Shown in pieces: positions 1-8,036 of a stretch of 19,175 bases of DNA. The notes below the pieces were generated by a model. The model was given only the letters and a program-made list of their open reading frames with translations, did no database searches and had not been told where the DNA came from. The first letter of the stretch is position 1. The number at the start of each line of letters is the position of its first letter. This DNA is from an uncultured bacterium (GTDB lineage: Bacteria > Bacteroidota > Bacteroidia > Chitinophagales > CAIOSU01). Made by a program: the position numbers and the translations under genes. The stretch spans positions 1-19,175 of the forward strand of contig CAIOSU010000334.1 in NCBI GenBank assembly GCA_903861055.1, in the 5' to 3' direction.

Positions 1-2000
1 AACCCTTTGCTCACAAACAACTCCATCTGGTCGGTGTAATGCGGGCTATTAGGTTTTGCCGAAGCGCCATAGCTATGTATGGTCTCTATCTCAACACCCG
101 CTTTGTTATAACGGCACATCATTATGTACGAGTCGCCTACCAATGTTTTACGCATACCGTCTTTGTATGGGCCCGTCATGGCAGCACCCAACACATCGGG
201 GCCACCGCCAACCGGTAGTTCCTTGTCGCCACGCACCAGCTTTTGCACATCGCCCAGCGGCACGCGCAAGCTACCAAAATGTTTCATCATATGCTTTTTG
301 GCAGCGCGCATGGCAGCTACATACTCTTCTTCGTAAAATGCATTGCATTCATACTGTACAGCGCGTTCTGTCATACCCTCCGCTATTTCGTAGAAAGCAA
401 AAAACAGCAGTGCGGCTTCTTTGTTATCCACATCGGCCACCCTGTTCCAATCTTTAGCTACCGCAATGGCATCGGCAATATCAGGGTATTTAGTAGGGTC
501 AAGCTCGGTAAGCATTATCAAGTTTTCGCAACCAGAAGTAAAAATTTCTTGGTTGAAAATATTGTCGAACTTAATGCGTTTCACATCTTCGTAACTAACC
601 CTATCGTATTGGGCAATAAGCTCTTGGGCACGTATGCTGCGGTTATTGTCTTCCAGCTCGAAATTGAATGTTGGGTTAAAGTCGTAAGGATTTAAGTTCT
701 CGCCTGGGCCTGTTGCATCAAAGGGTGTGTTGTTACAATTGAACAGGTACCCCGACTTAGGGTTTAAGTATTGCGGCAACGAATCTAAAGGATAGTACTC
801 TGGTTTCCAGAGCGTTTCGGAGGTATTGCCCGGCAATACGTTAAACCAATCGTACTTAGGATTGCGTTTCGGGAAAAGCCCGTTGCTGATGTAGTATATA
901 TTATCGTCCCTATCGGCATATATGAGGTTAGTGCAAGGGTGCGCCTGCATCCGGTAAGCATCCATAAACTCGCCGTAGTTACGGGCCTTGTTCATTTTAT
1001 AGGTTTGCTCGGGTGCACTTATGTCCAATCCAGCAGGGAAACGAAGCGAATAATACCCTTCCTTGTTCTTAATGGTAGGCCCATACTTGCTGCGGTAGAA
1101 AGTCTTTTTAATCGGGATTTTAACAAAACCCACCTTTACCTTTACTTTGGCTGTATAAGGCTCCAAAGTTTCCCAGCCATCATCAAACTTATACTTCAGC
1201 TTATCATTGGGGTGCATCTGTAGTTTGTACACATCACAAAAGTCAGGGTGGTTAAGAGTGTTGGCCCAACCTAAGTTTTCGTTAGTACCTAAGAAAGGTG
1301 CCGCACCGCCAGGGAACGTGCCGCCTAGAAAATTCCATCCCTCTTCGCTGCACACGTGCACTTCGTACCAAGAGAACAAACCTTCCAATGGTTGATGGCT
1401 ATTTACTATCAAATAAGCTTTGCCATCGGTGGTTTTTTTGCTGCTAAATGCAAACGCATTGGAGCCATCGGGCAAGCTTCCTTCGTAATCGGCAATAAAA
1501 CCCCCGAAAATCTTTTGAATATCAATGTATATATTAGCCAAAAGCGCCGAAGTAAGCGAATAGCTTTTCACCAAATCTTTGCCCGAAACCGGAAACAAAT
1601 CCTTGTGCAATACCTCTTTAGGGAAAGCCGCGGCATAGGCATTCAAGCCATCGGCATAATACCCTAACACCTTTTTGAACTTGGGCGAGAATGCCGTTTC
1701 GTATTGTTCTTCTACCACATGGTCTACATCCAATACGTAATACATAAAATCGAGCACGGCACCATCCTTGCCATTCACTTCGCCCAATTTGCCGCGCACG
1801 CTAAGTAGTAGCTCTTGGGCGGTTTTAAAATCATCTTCGCCGGTAGCCCAAGCCAGACCATAGGCAACCTCCTCATCGGTAGGGGCAAAAATGTGGGGTA
1901 CGCCCCATTTATCGCGAACAATATCAATACGCGAAACATCAATCTGAGCCCATGCTGCTGCATGGACCAATAAAAGCAAAAGCAGCGCTATACGCTTCAT
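1..2000 (-). CDS. Penicillin acylase family Ntn hydrolase, C-terminus cut by window edge
   Basis: A secreted or periplasmic N-terminal-nucleophile amidohydrolase that probably cleaves an acyl-amide bond; the substrate is unknown (family members act on penicillins, acyl-homoserine lactones or other N-acyl compounds). The frame is open from the ATG at 2000 to the left edge, about 666 residues. The N-terminus MKRIALLLLLLVHAAAWAQ is a signal peptide. It is followed by the family hallmark DKWGVPHIFAPTDEEVAYG. The motif DGSNAFAFSS places the autocatalytic nucleophile at Ser180, so the precursor should split into an alpha chain ending before Ser180 and a long beta chain. Downstream, GTNENLGWANT and, close to the edge, PNSPHYTDQMELF match conserved parts of the beta chain, so probably only a few dozen residues are missing. 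No convincing promoter was found; TATCTTTA about 45 nt upstream of the ATG is a weak candidate. Family assignment is firm, substrate is open. Confidence 0.93.
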   Translation of the reverse strand, partial: MKRIALLLLLLVHAAAWAQIDVSRIDIVRDKWGVPHIFAPTDEEVAYGLAWATGEDDFKTAQELLLSVRGKLGEVNGKDGAVLDFMYYVLDVDHVVEEQYETAFSPKFKKVLGYYADGLNAYAAAFPKEVLHKDLFPVSGKDLVKSYSLTSALLANIYIDIQKIFGGFIADYEGSLPDGSNAFAFSSKKTTDGKAYLIVNSHQPLEGLFSWYEVHVCSEEGWNFLGGTFPGGAAPFLGTNENLGWANTLNHPDFCDVYKLQMHPNDKLKYKFDDGWETLEPYTAKVKVKVGFVKIPIKKTFYRSKYGPTIKNKEGYYSLRFPAGLDISAPEQTYKMNKARNYGEFMDAYRMQAHPCTNLIYADRDDNIYYISNGLFPKRNPKYDWFNVLPGNTSETLWKPEYYPLDSLPQYLNPKSGYLFNCNNTPFDATGPGENLNPYDFNPTFNFELEDNNRSIRAQELIAQYDRVSYEDVKRIKFDNIFNQEIFTSGCENLIMLTELDPTKYPDIADAIAVAKDWNRVADVDNKEAALLFFAFYEIAEGMTERAVQYECNAFYEEEYVAAMRAAKKHMMKHFGSLRVPLGDVQKLVRGDKELPVGGGPDVLGAAMTGPYKDGMRKTLVGDSYIMMCRYNKAGVEIETIHSYGASAKPNSPHYTDQMELFVSKG

Positions 2001-2144
2001 AATGGGGGTAAGGTTTAAAGGGAGGTAATTTAAGGGCTAAAGATAAAACTTACAACAATGATATTGCCACCCATTATTGTGTTGCATGGGGTTTTATGTT
2101 TTTATGTGAAATGTGTGTTAAAGAGTGTTAAGGGAAACAACCCA

Positions 2145-2168
2145 CTCGTAAATCGTACCTCGTAAATC
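2145..2168. repeat. 10-bp direct repeat CTCGTAAATC with 4-bp spacer
   Basis: CTCGTAAATC occurs at 2145-2154 and again at 2159-2168, separated by GTAC. It lies 10 bp downstream of the stop of the VWA protein gene and about 145 bp upstream of the acylase start. The function is unknown; it may be repeat debris or a binding site. Confidence 0.6.
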
Positions 2169-2178
2169 AAAAACTGGT

Positions 2179-4308
2179 TCAATATCCGCCCATATACTTC
2201 CTCACAAACCACTCCACGGCAAATAGCGATATAAGGATGGCGAATATCCACTTCAGGTTGATGAAAGGAAGGGTTTTGAAAGTGCTGTATAGCACGGGCT
2301 TGCTTTGGTTGCCTGCCAGTATGTCGTCAGCCAATTTATCCAACTGGGTTGGGGCATAAAGCTGGCCGCCAGAGTTGTCGCTTATTTGAAACAATAGCTT
2401 ATGGTCGGCAACGGTATTGCTACTTTCCAACTCCAACGGACTGATGGTAAAGCGACCGTCTTGGGCGAGTTGCTTACCATTATAGTTGGTTATTGCCATG
2501 AAGGTATAATTGCCCTCTGGGAACGTACCCGCACGTAAATCGTATGCCTTTGAGGTCTTGTTCATTTGAAACGGGAACTCCTTACCGCTCTCGTCGGTAA
2601 TGGTAACCGATACTTCAGGCTCGTTTACCAACTCGTAGCTGGCATTGTATAGTTCGCCAGTAAAATCCACTGATTCTGTTTCGAGGAAAATGTTCTTTAA
2701 TGGTTTAACCCTAAACTGGCGTTTGTCTTGCTTTACGGCCAAGTATTGTATGGTTTTGCCAACCAACTCGTTAAAGGCTTCGTGCGAGCTGTTCAAACGG
2801 TAATCGTACAATTTCCAGCGCCATATCCCCTCCCCTAGCAACACGGCGGTTTTGTTGCCCGTATTTTCCTCAAACACCAACAAGGGGTAATCGGTACTAA
2901 CTGAACCAATGCGCTGACGCATCAATACCCGGCTGCTTGGCGAAGTTTTGAACTGACCAAACGGCACAAATAGCGGCGGCAACTTTGGCAATTGCTGTTT
3001 GAACTGTTCGGAGGTAGTAAACAACGAAAAATCGGGATTGAGTGAGCCCATGGCTTCGTTAAGGCTTTGGCCCTTGCCTGATATTTGAACGGCACCCTGC
3101 ATGCCATTAAACAGCTCCAATGAGCTTTGCGAGCCCAATATATACCATAAGGCAATGCCGTTTTTCTTGGCTTCATCAATCACGCTTTGCGAACCAAACT
3201 TGGCCGAAGGTAGTTGGTGCAGTATGATGAGGTTATAATCTTTTACGGCAATGCCAGTCATGTTTTGCACAAACTTAACCTCTACCTCATAGTTCTTATT
3301 ACTTTCAGCAGCTTCGCGCAAGGCTGCTATATCGGGGTGGGGCGAGTTAGCTAGTATCAAGATGCGCTGGCGGCTATCCAGCACATCCACAAAAATATCC
3401 CTATAGTTATTGGCCTCGGTAAACTCTCCGGCCACAGGCACCAATCGCACTCGGTAATGCTGCAAGCCGGCAGTTTTGGCATCCAGCACAAAATCGGCAG
3501 TAACCACCTCGCCTGTATTGGCAAAAGTTACGGCTCTATCTTCGAGTTTGGTTGGGTTACCGCGGTTGCTCATGTTCAGCACCTCTACCTTGGTGTTGAC
3601 AGGAGTTAGATTTTGCGATACCATTTCAACGGAAATCTTGAATCGGTCGTTGAGGTACACCAAATCGTTGTAGAGCACGCGGTCAATCTTCAAATCACGC
3701 TGTGGAGTAGTATCGCCCAAGGCGACGCTGTATACGGGTATGGATGGATAGTTTTGGGCAATGTAAAATGGGTTCGAGCCTTGGTTGTAAATACCGTCGG
3801 TAGCGAGGATAATACCACCCACGGTTTGGTTGCCGTATAGGTTGTAAATATCGCCCAAGGCACGGCTCAGGTCGGTTATCTCGCCTTTGAAGTCGGGGTT
3901 GAGGTTCTCTAAAAGCTCTTGGCTAAAGCCATAAGATTTCACATCAAACTTATCGCCAAGCTTGGCTTGCAGTTTGGCTAGGTCATCAACATATTTGGCC
4001 GAGTCGCCATCGGCAAAGCCGTAGGTAACGCTTTGGCTATTGTCTTGCAACACCACCACCACTGGCTTGCGGGTTTCGGTAAACTCGCTGCGGAACAGTG
4101 GCGCCAACAACAACAAAGCCAACAAGGTAATGACGGTAAACCGAACCACAGCCAATGCCCTAAAAACCAATTGCTGGCGGTTGGATGGGCTTTTGATAAA
4201 ACTGTTGCCGAAATACAAGATACTAGCCACACCTGCACCTAAAGCAATACAGCCCAACACCCACCAAGTGGAAAGCTCGAAAGAAAGGCTAGCTGCTAAT
4301 AGGGTCAT
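2179..4308 (-). CDS. Membrane-anchored VWA-domain protein, 709 aa
   Basis: Two membrane helices lie at about residues 13-33 and 52-70. They are followed by a von Willebrand A-like domain starting at VVVVLQDNSQS. The metal-ion-dependent adhesion site looks intact: Asp89-x-Ser91-x-Ser93, Thr145 in GEITDLSRAL and Asp171 in ATDG. A long extracytoplasmic part follows, including a Rossmann-like, glutamine-amidotransferase-type fold that begins near RILILANSPHPD (about 315) and without an obvious catalytic triad. Beta-sandwich-like sequence (about 560-640) leads to a final helix at about 686-702. This architecture resembles uncharacterised Bacteroidota VWA proteins. A role in metal-dependent protein binding at the cytoplasmic membrane is inference. 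It stands alone, with a repeat-rich gap upstream and no recognisable promoter box. Confidence 0.85.
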   Translation of the reverse strand: MTLLAASLSFELSTWWVLGCIALGAGVASILYFGNSFIKSPSNRQQLVFRALAVVRFTVITLLALLLLAPLFRSEFTETRKPVVVVLQDNSQSVTYGFADGDSAKYVDDLAKLQAKLGDKFDVKSYGFSQELLENLNPDFKGEITDLSRALGDIYNLYGNQTVGGIILATDGIYNQGSNPFYIAQNYPSIPVYSVALGDTTPQRDLKIDRVLYNDLVYLNDRFKISVEMVSQNLTPVNTKVEVLNMSNRGNPTKLEDRAVTFANTGEVVTADFVLDAKTAGLQHYRVRLVPVAGEFTEANNYRDIFVDVLDSRQRILILANSPHPDIAALREAAESNKNYEVEVKFVQNMTGIAVKDYNLIILHQLPSAKFGSQSVIDEAKKNGIALWYILGSQSSLELFNGMQGAVQISGKGQSLNEAMGSLNPDFSLFTTSEQFKQQLPKLPPLFVPFGQFKTSPSSRVLMRQRIGSVSTDYPLLVFEENTGNKTAVLLGEGIWRWKLYDYRLNSSHEAFNELVGKTIQYLAVKQDKRQFRVKPLKNIFLETESVDFTGELYNASYELVNEPEVSVTITDESGKEFPFQMNKTSKAYDLRAGTFPEGNYTFMAITNYNGKQLAQDGRFTISPLELESSNTVADHKLLFQISDNSGGQLYAPTQLDKLADDILAGNQSKPVLYSTFKTLPFINLKWIFAILISLFAVEWFVRKYMGGY

Positions 4309-4331
4309 AGTTTGTTTTAGGCTGTTTAGCT

Positions 4332-4352
4332 CCTCCCCTGTTTAGGGGGAGG
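4332..4352. repeat. CCTCCCC/GGGGAGG hairpin
   Basis: A perfect 7-bp inverted repeat with a 7-nt loop, followed by a further G-rich run (GGTTGGGAGGGGG). It lies just upstream of the VWA gene start and may form part of its mRNA leader. Confidence 0.6.
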
Positions 4353-4456
4353 TTGGGAGGGGGTTGCCCGTTCGAGAACAACCCTCTAACTTCCCCTGTA
4401 ATTTATTCGCAGTATTGTTTTAACCCTTCATTCTATTCCCTCCTAAAAAGAGCCTG

Positions 4457-4485
4457 TCCTTTCTCGTTTCAAACGAGACTCAGGA
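4457..4485 (-). terminator. Hairpin downstream of fabG, possible terminator
   Basis: Read on the minus strand this is TCCT-gag-TCTCGT-ttgaa-ACGAGA-a-AGGA, an imperfect stem. A run of five T follows only after about 7 further bases. It lies about 135 nt beyond the fabG stop. The weak spacing to the T-run means it may instead be a dispersed repeat. Confidence 0.3.
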
Positions 4486-4619
4486 TGACACAATTAGGAA
4501 AACCTGTTGCTATAGTTTAACCGAAGTTTAATCTTCGCAATTTGCATAATCTTTAGTTCGTGTCATGGTGAGCGGAGCCGAACCATCGCAATGCGGGCTT
4601 CGCAACACTCTTCAAAACA

Positions 4620-5366
4620 CTACCTATTCATCCCGCCACAAACACTCAACACCTGCCCGCTCACATAACTACTCAAATCACTAGCCAAAAAAAGGGCCGC
4701 GTTGGCCACTTCCTCGGCAGTGCCTAGGCGTTTCATGGGTATGCTTTTCAAATACTCCGCTTTCAAAGTCTCCCCTAGCGCATCGGTCATATCGGTTTGG
4801 ATAAAGCCAGGCGCTATCACGTTGCAACGGATGCTGCGTGTGCCTAGCTCATCGGCCACCGACTTACTGAAACCAATAATACCTGCCTTACTGGCCGCAT
4901 AATTGCTTTGCCCAGCTTGCCCCTTCATGCCCACTATGGAGCTGAGGTTGATAATGCTACCACTGCGTTGCTTGAGCATGACGCGGCTTACTTGCTTGGT
5001 GAGGTTAAACACCGATTTCAAATTGGTATCCACCACGGTATCCCATTCGCTTTCGCTCATGCGAAGCAACAAGTTATCCTTAGTAATACCTGCGTTATTT
5101 ACTAAAACGTCAATCCTTCCAAAATCTTGCACTACCTGCTCGGTAAGTTGCTCTGCAGCGGTATAATCTGCCGCATCGCTTTGGTATGCCTTAACGGTTA
5201 CGCCCAAAGCGCTTAGCTCTGCAGCCAATGCCAATGCTTTCTCCGAAGAGCGGGCATACGTAAATGCCACATTGGCCCCCTGCTCGGCAAACTTACGGGC
5301 AATACCTTCACCGATACCCCTAGAGGCACCCGTTATCAGAGCGGTTTTTCCGTCAAGAAGCTTCAT
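4620..5366 (-). CDS. fabG: 3-oxoacyl-ACP reductase
   Basis: A cytoplasmic NADPH-dependent reductase that reduces 3-oxoacyl-ACP to 3-hydroxyacyl-ACP in each round of type II fatty acid synthesis. It is a classical short-chain dehydrogenase of 248 residues, the usual length for FabG. The cofactor motif TGASRGIG is at 12-19 and NNAG at 90-93. The catalytic triad is Ser143 (in NLSSIVG), Tyr156 and Lys160 (in SNYAASK). The C-terminus VLSVCGGMNR fits FabG. The ATG at 5366 gives the standard N-terminus MKLLDGKTALITGAS. It lies 92 bp downstream of sucD on the same strand, with a long A+T-rich inverted repeat between them, so co-transcription is possible but uncertain. No other fatty acid synthesis gene is adjacent. 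Confidence 0.93.
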   Translation of the reverse strand: MKLLDGKTALITGASRGIGEGIARKFAEQGANVAFTYARSSEKALALAAELSALGVTVKAYQSDAADYTAAEQLTEQVVQDFGRIDVLVNNAGITKDNLLLRMSESEWDTVVDTNLKSVFNLTKQVSRVMLKQRSGSIINLSSIVGMKGQAGQSNYAASKAGIIGFSKSVADELGTRSIRCNVIAPGFIQTDMTDALGETLKAEYLKSIPMKRLGTAEEVANAALFLASDLSSYVSGQVLSVCGGMNR

Positions 5367-5384
5367 CGGGGAACGGAATTAAAA

Positions 5385-5441
5385 ATTGAAAATTTAAAAT
5401 TCAAAATTGAATTGCTCCAACCCGAATTTTAAATTTTCAAT
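5385..5441. repeat. Perfect 18-bp A+T-rich inverted repeat between sucD and fabG
   Basis: The left arm 5385-5402 (ATTGAAAATTTAAAATTC) and the right arm 5424-5441 are exact reverse complements with a 21-nt spacer. Flanking A+T-rich words partly repeat the arms, allowing alternative pairings. On the minus strand the second arm runs into TTTTT, so it could act as a weak terminator or attenuator after sucD. It could also be a dispersed palindromic repeat. Confidence 0.75.
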
Positions 5442-5458
5442 CTTAAATTTTGAATTTA

Positions 5459-6346
5459 TTAAGCAGTTGCTTTCGCTTCTTTCAAGGCTTTGGCCATGGT
5501 TTCACCAATTACGGCTGGGCTTTCTACCACAAACAAACCACACTCGCGCATGATTTTCATTTTGGCAGCCGCTGTATCATCAGCACCACCAATAATAGCA
5601 CCAGCGTGACCCATGCGGCGTCCTGGAGGGGCCGTTTGGCCAGCAATAAAGCCTACAACTGGTTTAGTACCATGGGCTTTAATCCAACGGGCAGCGTCGG
5701 CTTCCATGCTTCCGCCAATTTCACCGATCATGATAATGCCTTCGGTAGCAGGGTCTTCCATCAACAACTTCACAGCTTGCAAAGTGGTAGTGCCAATAAT
5801 CGGATCACCACCAATACCGATGCAAGTGCTTTGGCCAAGGCCAGCTTTCGTTACTTGGTCAACCGCTTCGTAGGTCAAGGTGCCTGAGCGTGAAACGATA
5901 CCAATGGTTCCAGGGTTGTGGATGAAGCCCGGCATGATACCTACTTTAGCCTCACCTGGAGTCATTACACCTGGGCAGTTAGGGCCGATAAGGGTAACGT
6001 CTTTGTCGCTTAGGTAAGCTTTTACTTTTACCATATCCTGTGTTGGGATACCTTCGGTAATGCAAATAACCACTTTAATACCCGCCTCGGCAGCTTCCAT
6101 GATGGCATCAGCGGCAAATGCCGGTGGCACAAAAATGATAGACACATTGGCCTTGGCTTGCGCCACAGCATCGGCTACGGTATTGAACACCGGGCGACCC
6201 AAGTGCTCGGTACCACCTTTGCCCGGGGTAATGCCACCTACTACATTGGTGCCATATTCAATCATTTGTTCCGCATGGAAAGAACCTTCCTTACCGGTAA
6301 AGCCCTGCACAATTACACGGCTATCTTTGTTCACTAATACGCTCAT
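5459..6346 (-). CDS. sucD: Succinate-CoA ligase, alpha subunit
   Basis: The alpha subunit of the TCA-cycle enzyme that converts succinyl-CoA, phosphate and NDP to succinate, CoA and NTP. The 295-residue length is typical. The N-terminal CoA-binding Rossmann domain has GFTGKEGSFH (15-24). GPNCPG is at 121-126. The phosphorylated active-site histidine is His247 in GHAGAIIGG. It must pair with a beta subunit (sucC), which is not next to it here. The start ATG at 6346 gives the family N-terminus MSVLVNKDSRVIVQGFTG. A TAAATTTG box lies 50 bp upstream. It is divergent from the PsbP-like gene. Confidence 0.95.
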   Translation of the reverse strand: MSVLVNKDSRVIVQGFTGKEGSFHAEQMIEYGTNVVGGITPGKGGTEHLGRPVFNTVADAVAQAKANVSIIFVPPAFAADAIMEAAEAGIKVVICITEGIPTQDMVKVKAYLSDKDVTLIGPNCPGVMTPGEAKVGIMPGFIHNPGTIGIVSRSGTLTYEAVDQVTKAGLGQSTCIGIGGDPIIGTTTLQAVKLLMEDPATEGIIMIGEIGGSMEADAARWIKAHGTKPVVGFIAGQTAPPGRRMGHAGAIIGGADDTAAAKMKIMRECGLFVVESPAVIGETMAKALKEAKATA

Positions 6347-6395
6347 GGTTTCTATTTAAGTGCGTGGCTCTCGACACGTCATTTTAAAGTTCGTC

Positions 6396-6427
6396 CAAAT
6401 TTACAGGAAAGCAGGGTGAATTGGAAA
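6396..6427 (-). promoter_or_regulatory. Bacteroidota-type promoter for sucD
   Basis: On the minus strand, TAAATTTG (6396-6403) matches the TAnnTTTG -7 consensus exactly. TTTCC (6423-6427) sits 19 nt upstream as an imperfect -33 element. The predicted transcript start near 6389 leaves a leader of about 43 nt. Confidence 0.5.
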
Positions 6428-6566
6428 TGGGAAGCGTTAATTAAAAGTTGAAAAATGAAAATCACAGCCTGTAATTCACCTTTGCTACATTTATGAACAC
6501 TGGCTTAACATACTTATTAATTAAGGTATCCATAACTCCGTTTTAGAATTCTCAGCCTATAATAAG

Positions 6567-6574
6567 TAGCTTTA
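6567..6574 (+). promoter_or_regulatory. Candidate -7 box TAGCTTTA before the PsbP-like gene
   Basis: It matches TAnnTTTG at 7 of 8 positions and lies 27 nt upstream of the ATG. TTAG 20 nt upstream is only a weak -33 element. The same TAGCTTTA octamer precedes the next gene at nearly the same distance. Confidence 0.35.
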
Positions 6575-6593
6575 CGGCACAAAACAACCTACT

Positions 6594-7094
6594 ATGCAAA
6601 CTCTTCTAGTTGCTTTCGTTTCCATATTTGCCATCCAAACCGGCTGGTTGGAGTTTAACGATACCCAAAACAACATAAAGATGCAATACCCCGATACTTG
6701 GACGGCTGGTACCGAGCAGGGAATCTTGATTTTCAAAAGCCCATTGGCCGATGCAGCCGATAAGTTTCAGGAAAACGTAAACCTAGTAATACAAGACCTC
6801 ACCAGCCAGCCCCTAAACTTGGAGCAGTTTACCGAACTGAGCGTGGAGCAGTATAAACAGATGAAAGGCACCGTGGAGTTTATATCTATTGAAGACATGA
6901 AACTAGCCGGGCAACCAACCAAAAAGGCAGTGTTGAAAATGAACTACTACGGCACCCAATTAAAGCTTAAGCAAATGTGGTTTGTGAAGAACAAAGCTGC
7001 CTACCTAATAACCTACACCGCCGCCGAAGCCGAGTTTAACAAATATGAGCCCTCGGCTACCACTTTAATGAACAGCTTTACGTTTACTAAGTAA
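6594..7094 (+). CDS. PsbP/DcrB-like exported protein, 166 aa
   Basis: A hydrophobic N-terminus (MQTLLVAFVSIFAIQTGW) suggests export or membrane tethering. The rest looks like a single compact domain of the PsbP/DcrB/Mog1-like fold: the start WLEFNDTQNNIKMQYPDTW, a middle GQPTKKAVLKMNYYG and the final LMNSFTFTK are the usual pattern. No enzyme activity is expected. Family members are small envelope proteins of mostly unknown role in non-photosynthetic bacteria. No lipobox is evident. The gene starts a run of three plus-strand genes, each with its own promoter-like box, so it is probably a single-gene transcript. Fold assignment is by pattern only. Confidence 0.75.
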   Translation: MQTLLVAFVSIFAIQTGWLEFNDTQNNIKMQYPDTWTAGTEQGILIFKSPLADAADKFQENVNLVIQDLTSQPLNLEQFTELSVEQYKQMKGTVEFISIEDMKLAGQPTKKAVLKMNYYGTQLKLKQMWFVKNKAAYLITYTAAEAEFNKYEPSATTLMNSFTFTK

Positions 7095-7125
7095 AAAGGC
7101 AAGTAATAATAATCTTTCAATATTA

Positions 7126-7157
7126 TTTGAAACTTCAAAAACAAATCCGTAGCTTTA
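7126..7157 (+). promoter_or_regulatory. Promoter for the DCC-type gene
   Basis: TTTG (7126-7129) as the -33 element, a 20-nt spacer, and TAGCTTTA (7150-7157) as the -7 element. The ATG follows 29 nt after the start of the -7 box, giving a leader of about 15 nt. Confidence 0.5.
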
Positions 7158-7178
7158 ATATAACAAAACACAATAGCT

Positions 7179-7925
7179 ATGGACACCAGAGCTACCGATA
7201 ACAAAGTCATTATTTATGATGATAGTTGCCCGATGTGCGCTTGGTACACGGGCATTTTTGTGAATAACCAAATGTTAACGCCCAATGGCCGAATGGGCTT
7301 TACGGAGGTGGCTCAAAGCAAACTTCTACCACAACTCGACCTTAACCGAGCCCGCCACGAAATACCGCTAGTGGATACCAACGGCGGTGCAACGATCTAT
7401 GGCTTGGATGCCATGGTGCATATTATCGGCAACCGGTTTCCGTTAGTAAAGTGGATGCTGGGTATTAAGCCTATTAAAGCTTTCTTTACACAGTTTTACC
7501 ATTTCATTTCTTACAACCGAAGGGTGATTGCCGGCACGGCCAAATCTAAAGCAGGCATTGATTGCACGCCTGATGTGAACCTTACTTATCGCACCGCTTA
7601 CATACTATTTGCCTTATTAGCCACCGTAGGTATTGGCATAGCTTTTGGCAATAGCTTGGCTACCAGCTATACGCAAAGTTTGTTGCTAGTAGCATTCGCA
7701 TGGCTAGCTTTTGCCCCAGCAGGTATGTTTATGGAAGGTAAACGATTGGATTACTTGGGAAACATAGCTACCATAATGCTTATCGGTGCGCTGGCGCTAT
7801 TGCCTAGTATACTGGTACATGCCTTAGGAGTAACTTGGATTGGCCTACCCATTATCGGCTTAAGCATTAGTATAGGCTTAATGATGTGGGAGTATGTGCG
7901 CCGGGTGCGAAACATGCTGGCCTAA
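7179..7925 (+). CDS. DCC-type (DUF393-like) CxxC protein with four membrane helices
   Basis: The N-terminal part (1-130) looks like a DCC-family thiol-disulfide oxidoreductase: VIIYDDSCPMC puts a CxxC redox motif at Cys17-Cys20 after the first beta strand, and a conserved-looking SYNRRVIAG follows at 111-119. The C-terminal half (about 138-237) contains four hydrophobic helices and ends with a basic tail RRVRNM. The redox domain is therefore probably cytoplasmic and attached to the membrane. Partner and substrate are unknown. The start is supported by a good promoter just upstream. A TGGCC/GGCCA hairpin overlaps the stop codon. Confidence 0.78.
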   Translation: MDTRATDNKVIIYDDSCPMCAWYTGIFVNNQMLTPNGRMGFTEVAQSKLLPQLDLNRARHEIPLVDTNGGATIYGLDAMVHIIGNRFPLVKWMLGIKPIKAFFTQFYHFISYNRRVIAGTAKSKAGIDCTPDVNLTYRTAYILFALLATVGIGIAFGNSLATSYTQSLLLVAFAWLAFAPAGMFMEGKRLDYLGNIATIMLIGALALLPSILVHALGVTWIGLPIIGLSISIGLMMWEYVRRVRNMLA

Positions 7926-7931
7926 AGGCCA
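7918..7931 (+). other. Small hairpin with the stop codon in its loop
   Basis: TGGCC-TAAA-GGCCA at the end of the DCC-type gene; the TAA stop forms most of the loop. The 5-bp G+C-rich stem is short and has no T-run, so a terminator role is doubtful. Confidence 0.35.
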
Positions 7932-8007
7932 TAGTGCCCCTAATCTTGTCCTATTGCTAAATTGTTATTTCTATTTGTAGGCATCATGGCTATTCAAGCA
8001 GCTTGCT

Positions 8008-8015
8008 TATCTTTG
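8008..8015 (+). promoter_or_regulatory. -7 box TATCTTTG before the acid phosphatase gene
   Basis: An exact match to TAnnTTTG, 29 nt before the ATG. No TTTG is found at the usual -33 distance. The spacing matches the two upstream genes. Confidence 0.45.
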
Positions 8016-8036
8016 CCACCATCCTAAAACAACCAC

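Larger units (their letters stand above)
4309..4619. other. Gene-free gap containing several repeat-like hairpins
   Basis: No ORF of useful size is visible on either strand. The stretch holds, left to right, a C/G-tract hairpin (4332-4352), a CTCGTTT/AAACGAG palindrome within a larger hairpin (4457-4485), a small CGAAG/CTTCG hairpin (4522-4537) and a segment with inverted ATGGT...ACCAT (about 4565-4586). The style is that of dispersed intergenic repeats in Bacteroidota genomes, but copy number cannot be judged from one window. No clear promoter for the VWA gene was found here. Confidence 0.6.

Noticed and set aside
4040..4345. 101-aa plus-strand ORF opposite the VWA protein start
   Set aside because: Antisense shadow rich in Asn/Thr/Lys without a family; the minus-strand protein is clearly real.
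6493..6546. 17-codon ORF before the PsbP-like gene, near CACCTTTG
   Set aside because: The -7-like box is only 16 nt before the ATG with no -33 partner; peptide has no features.
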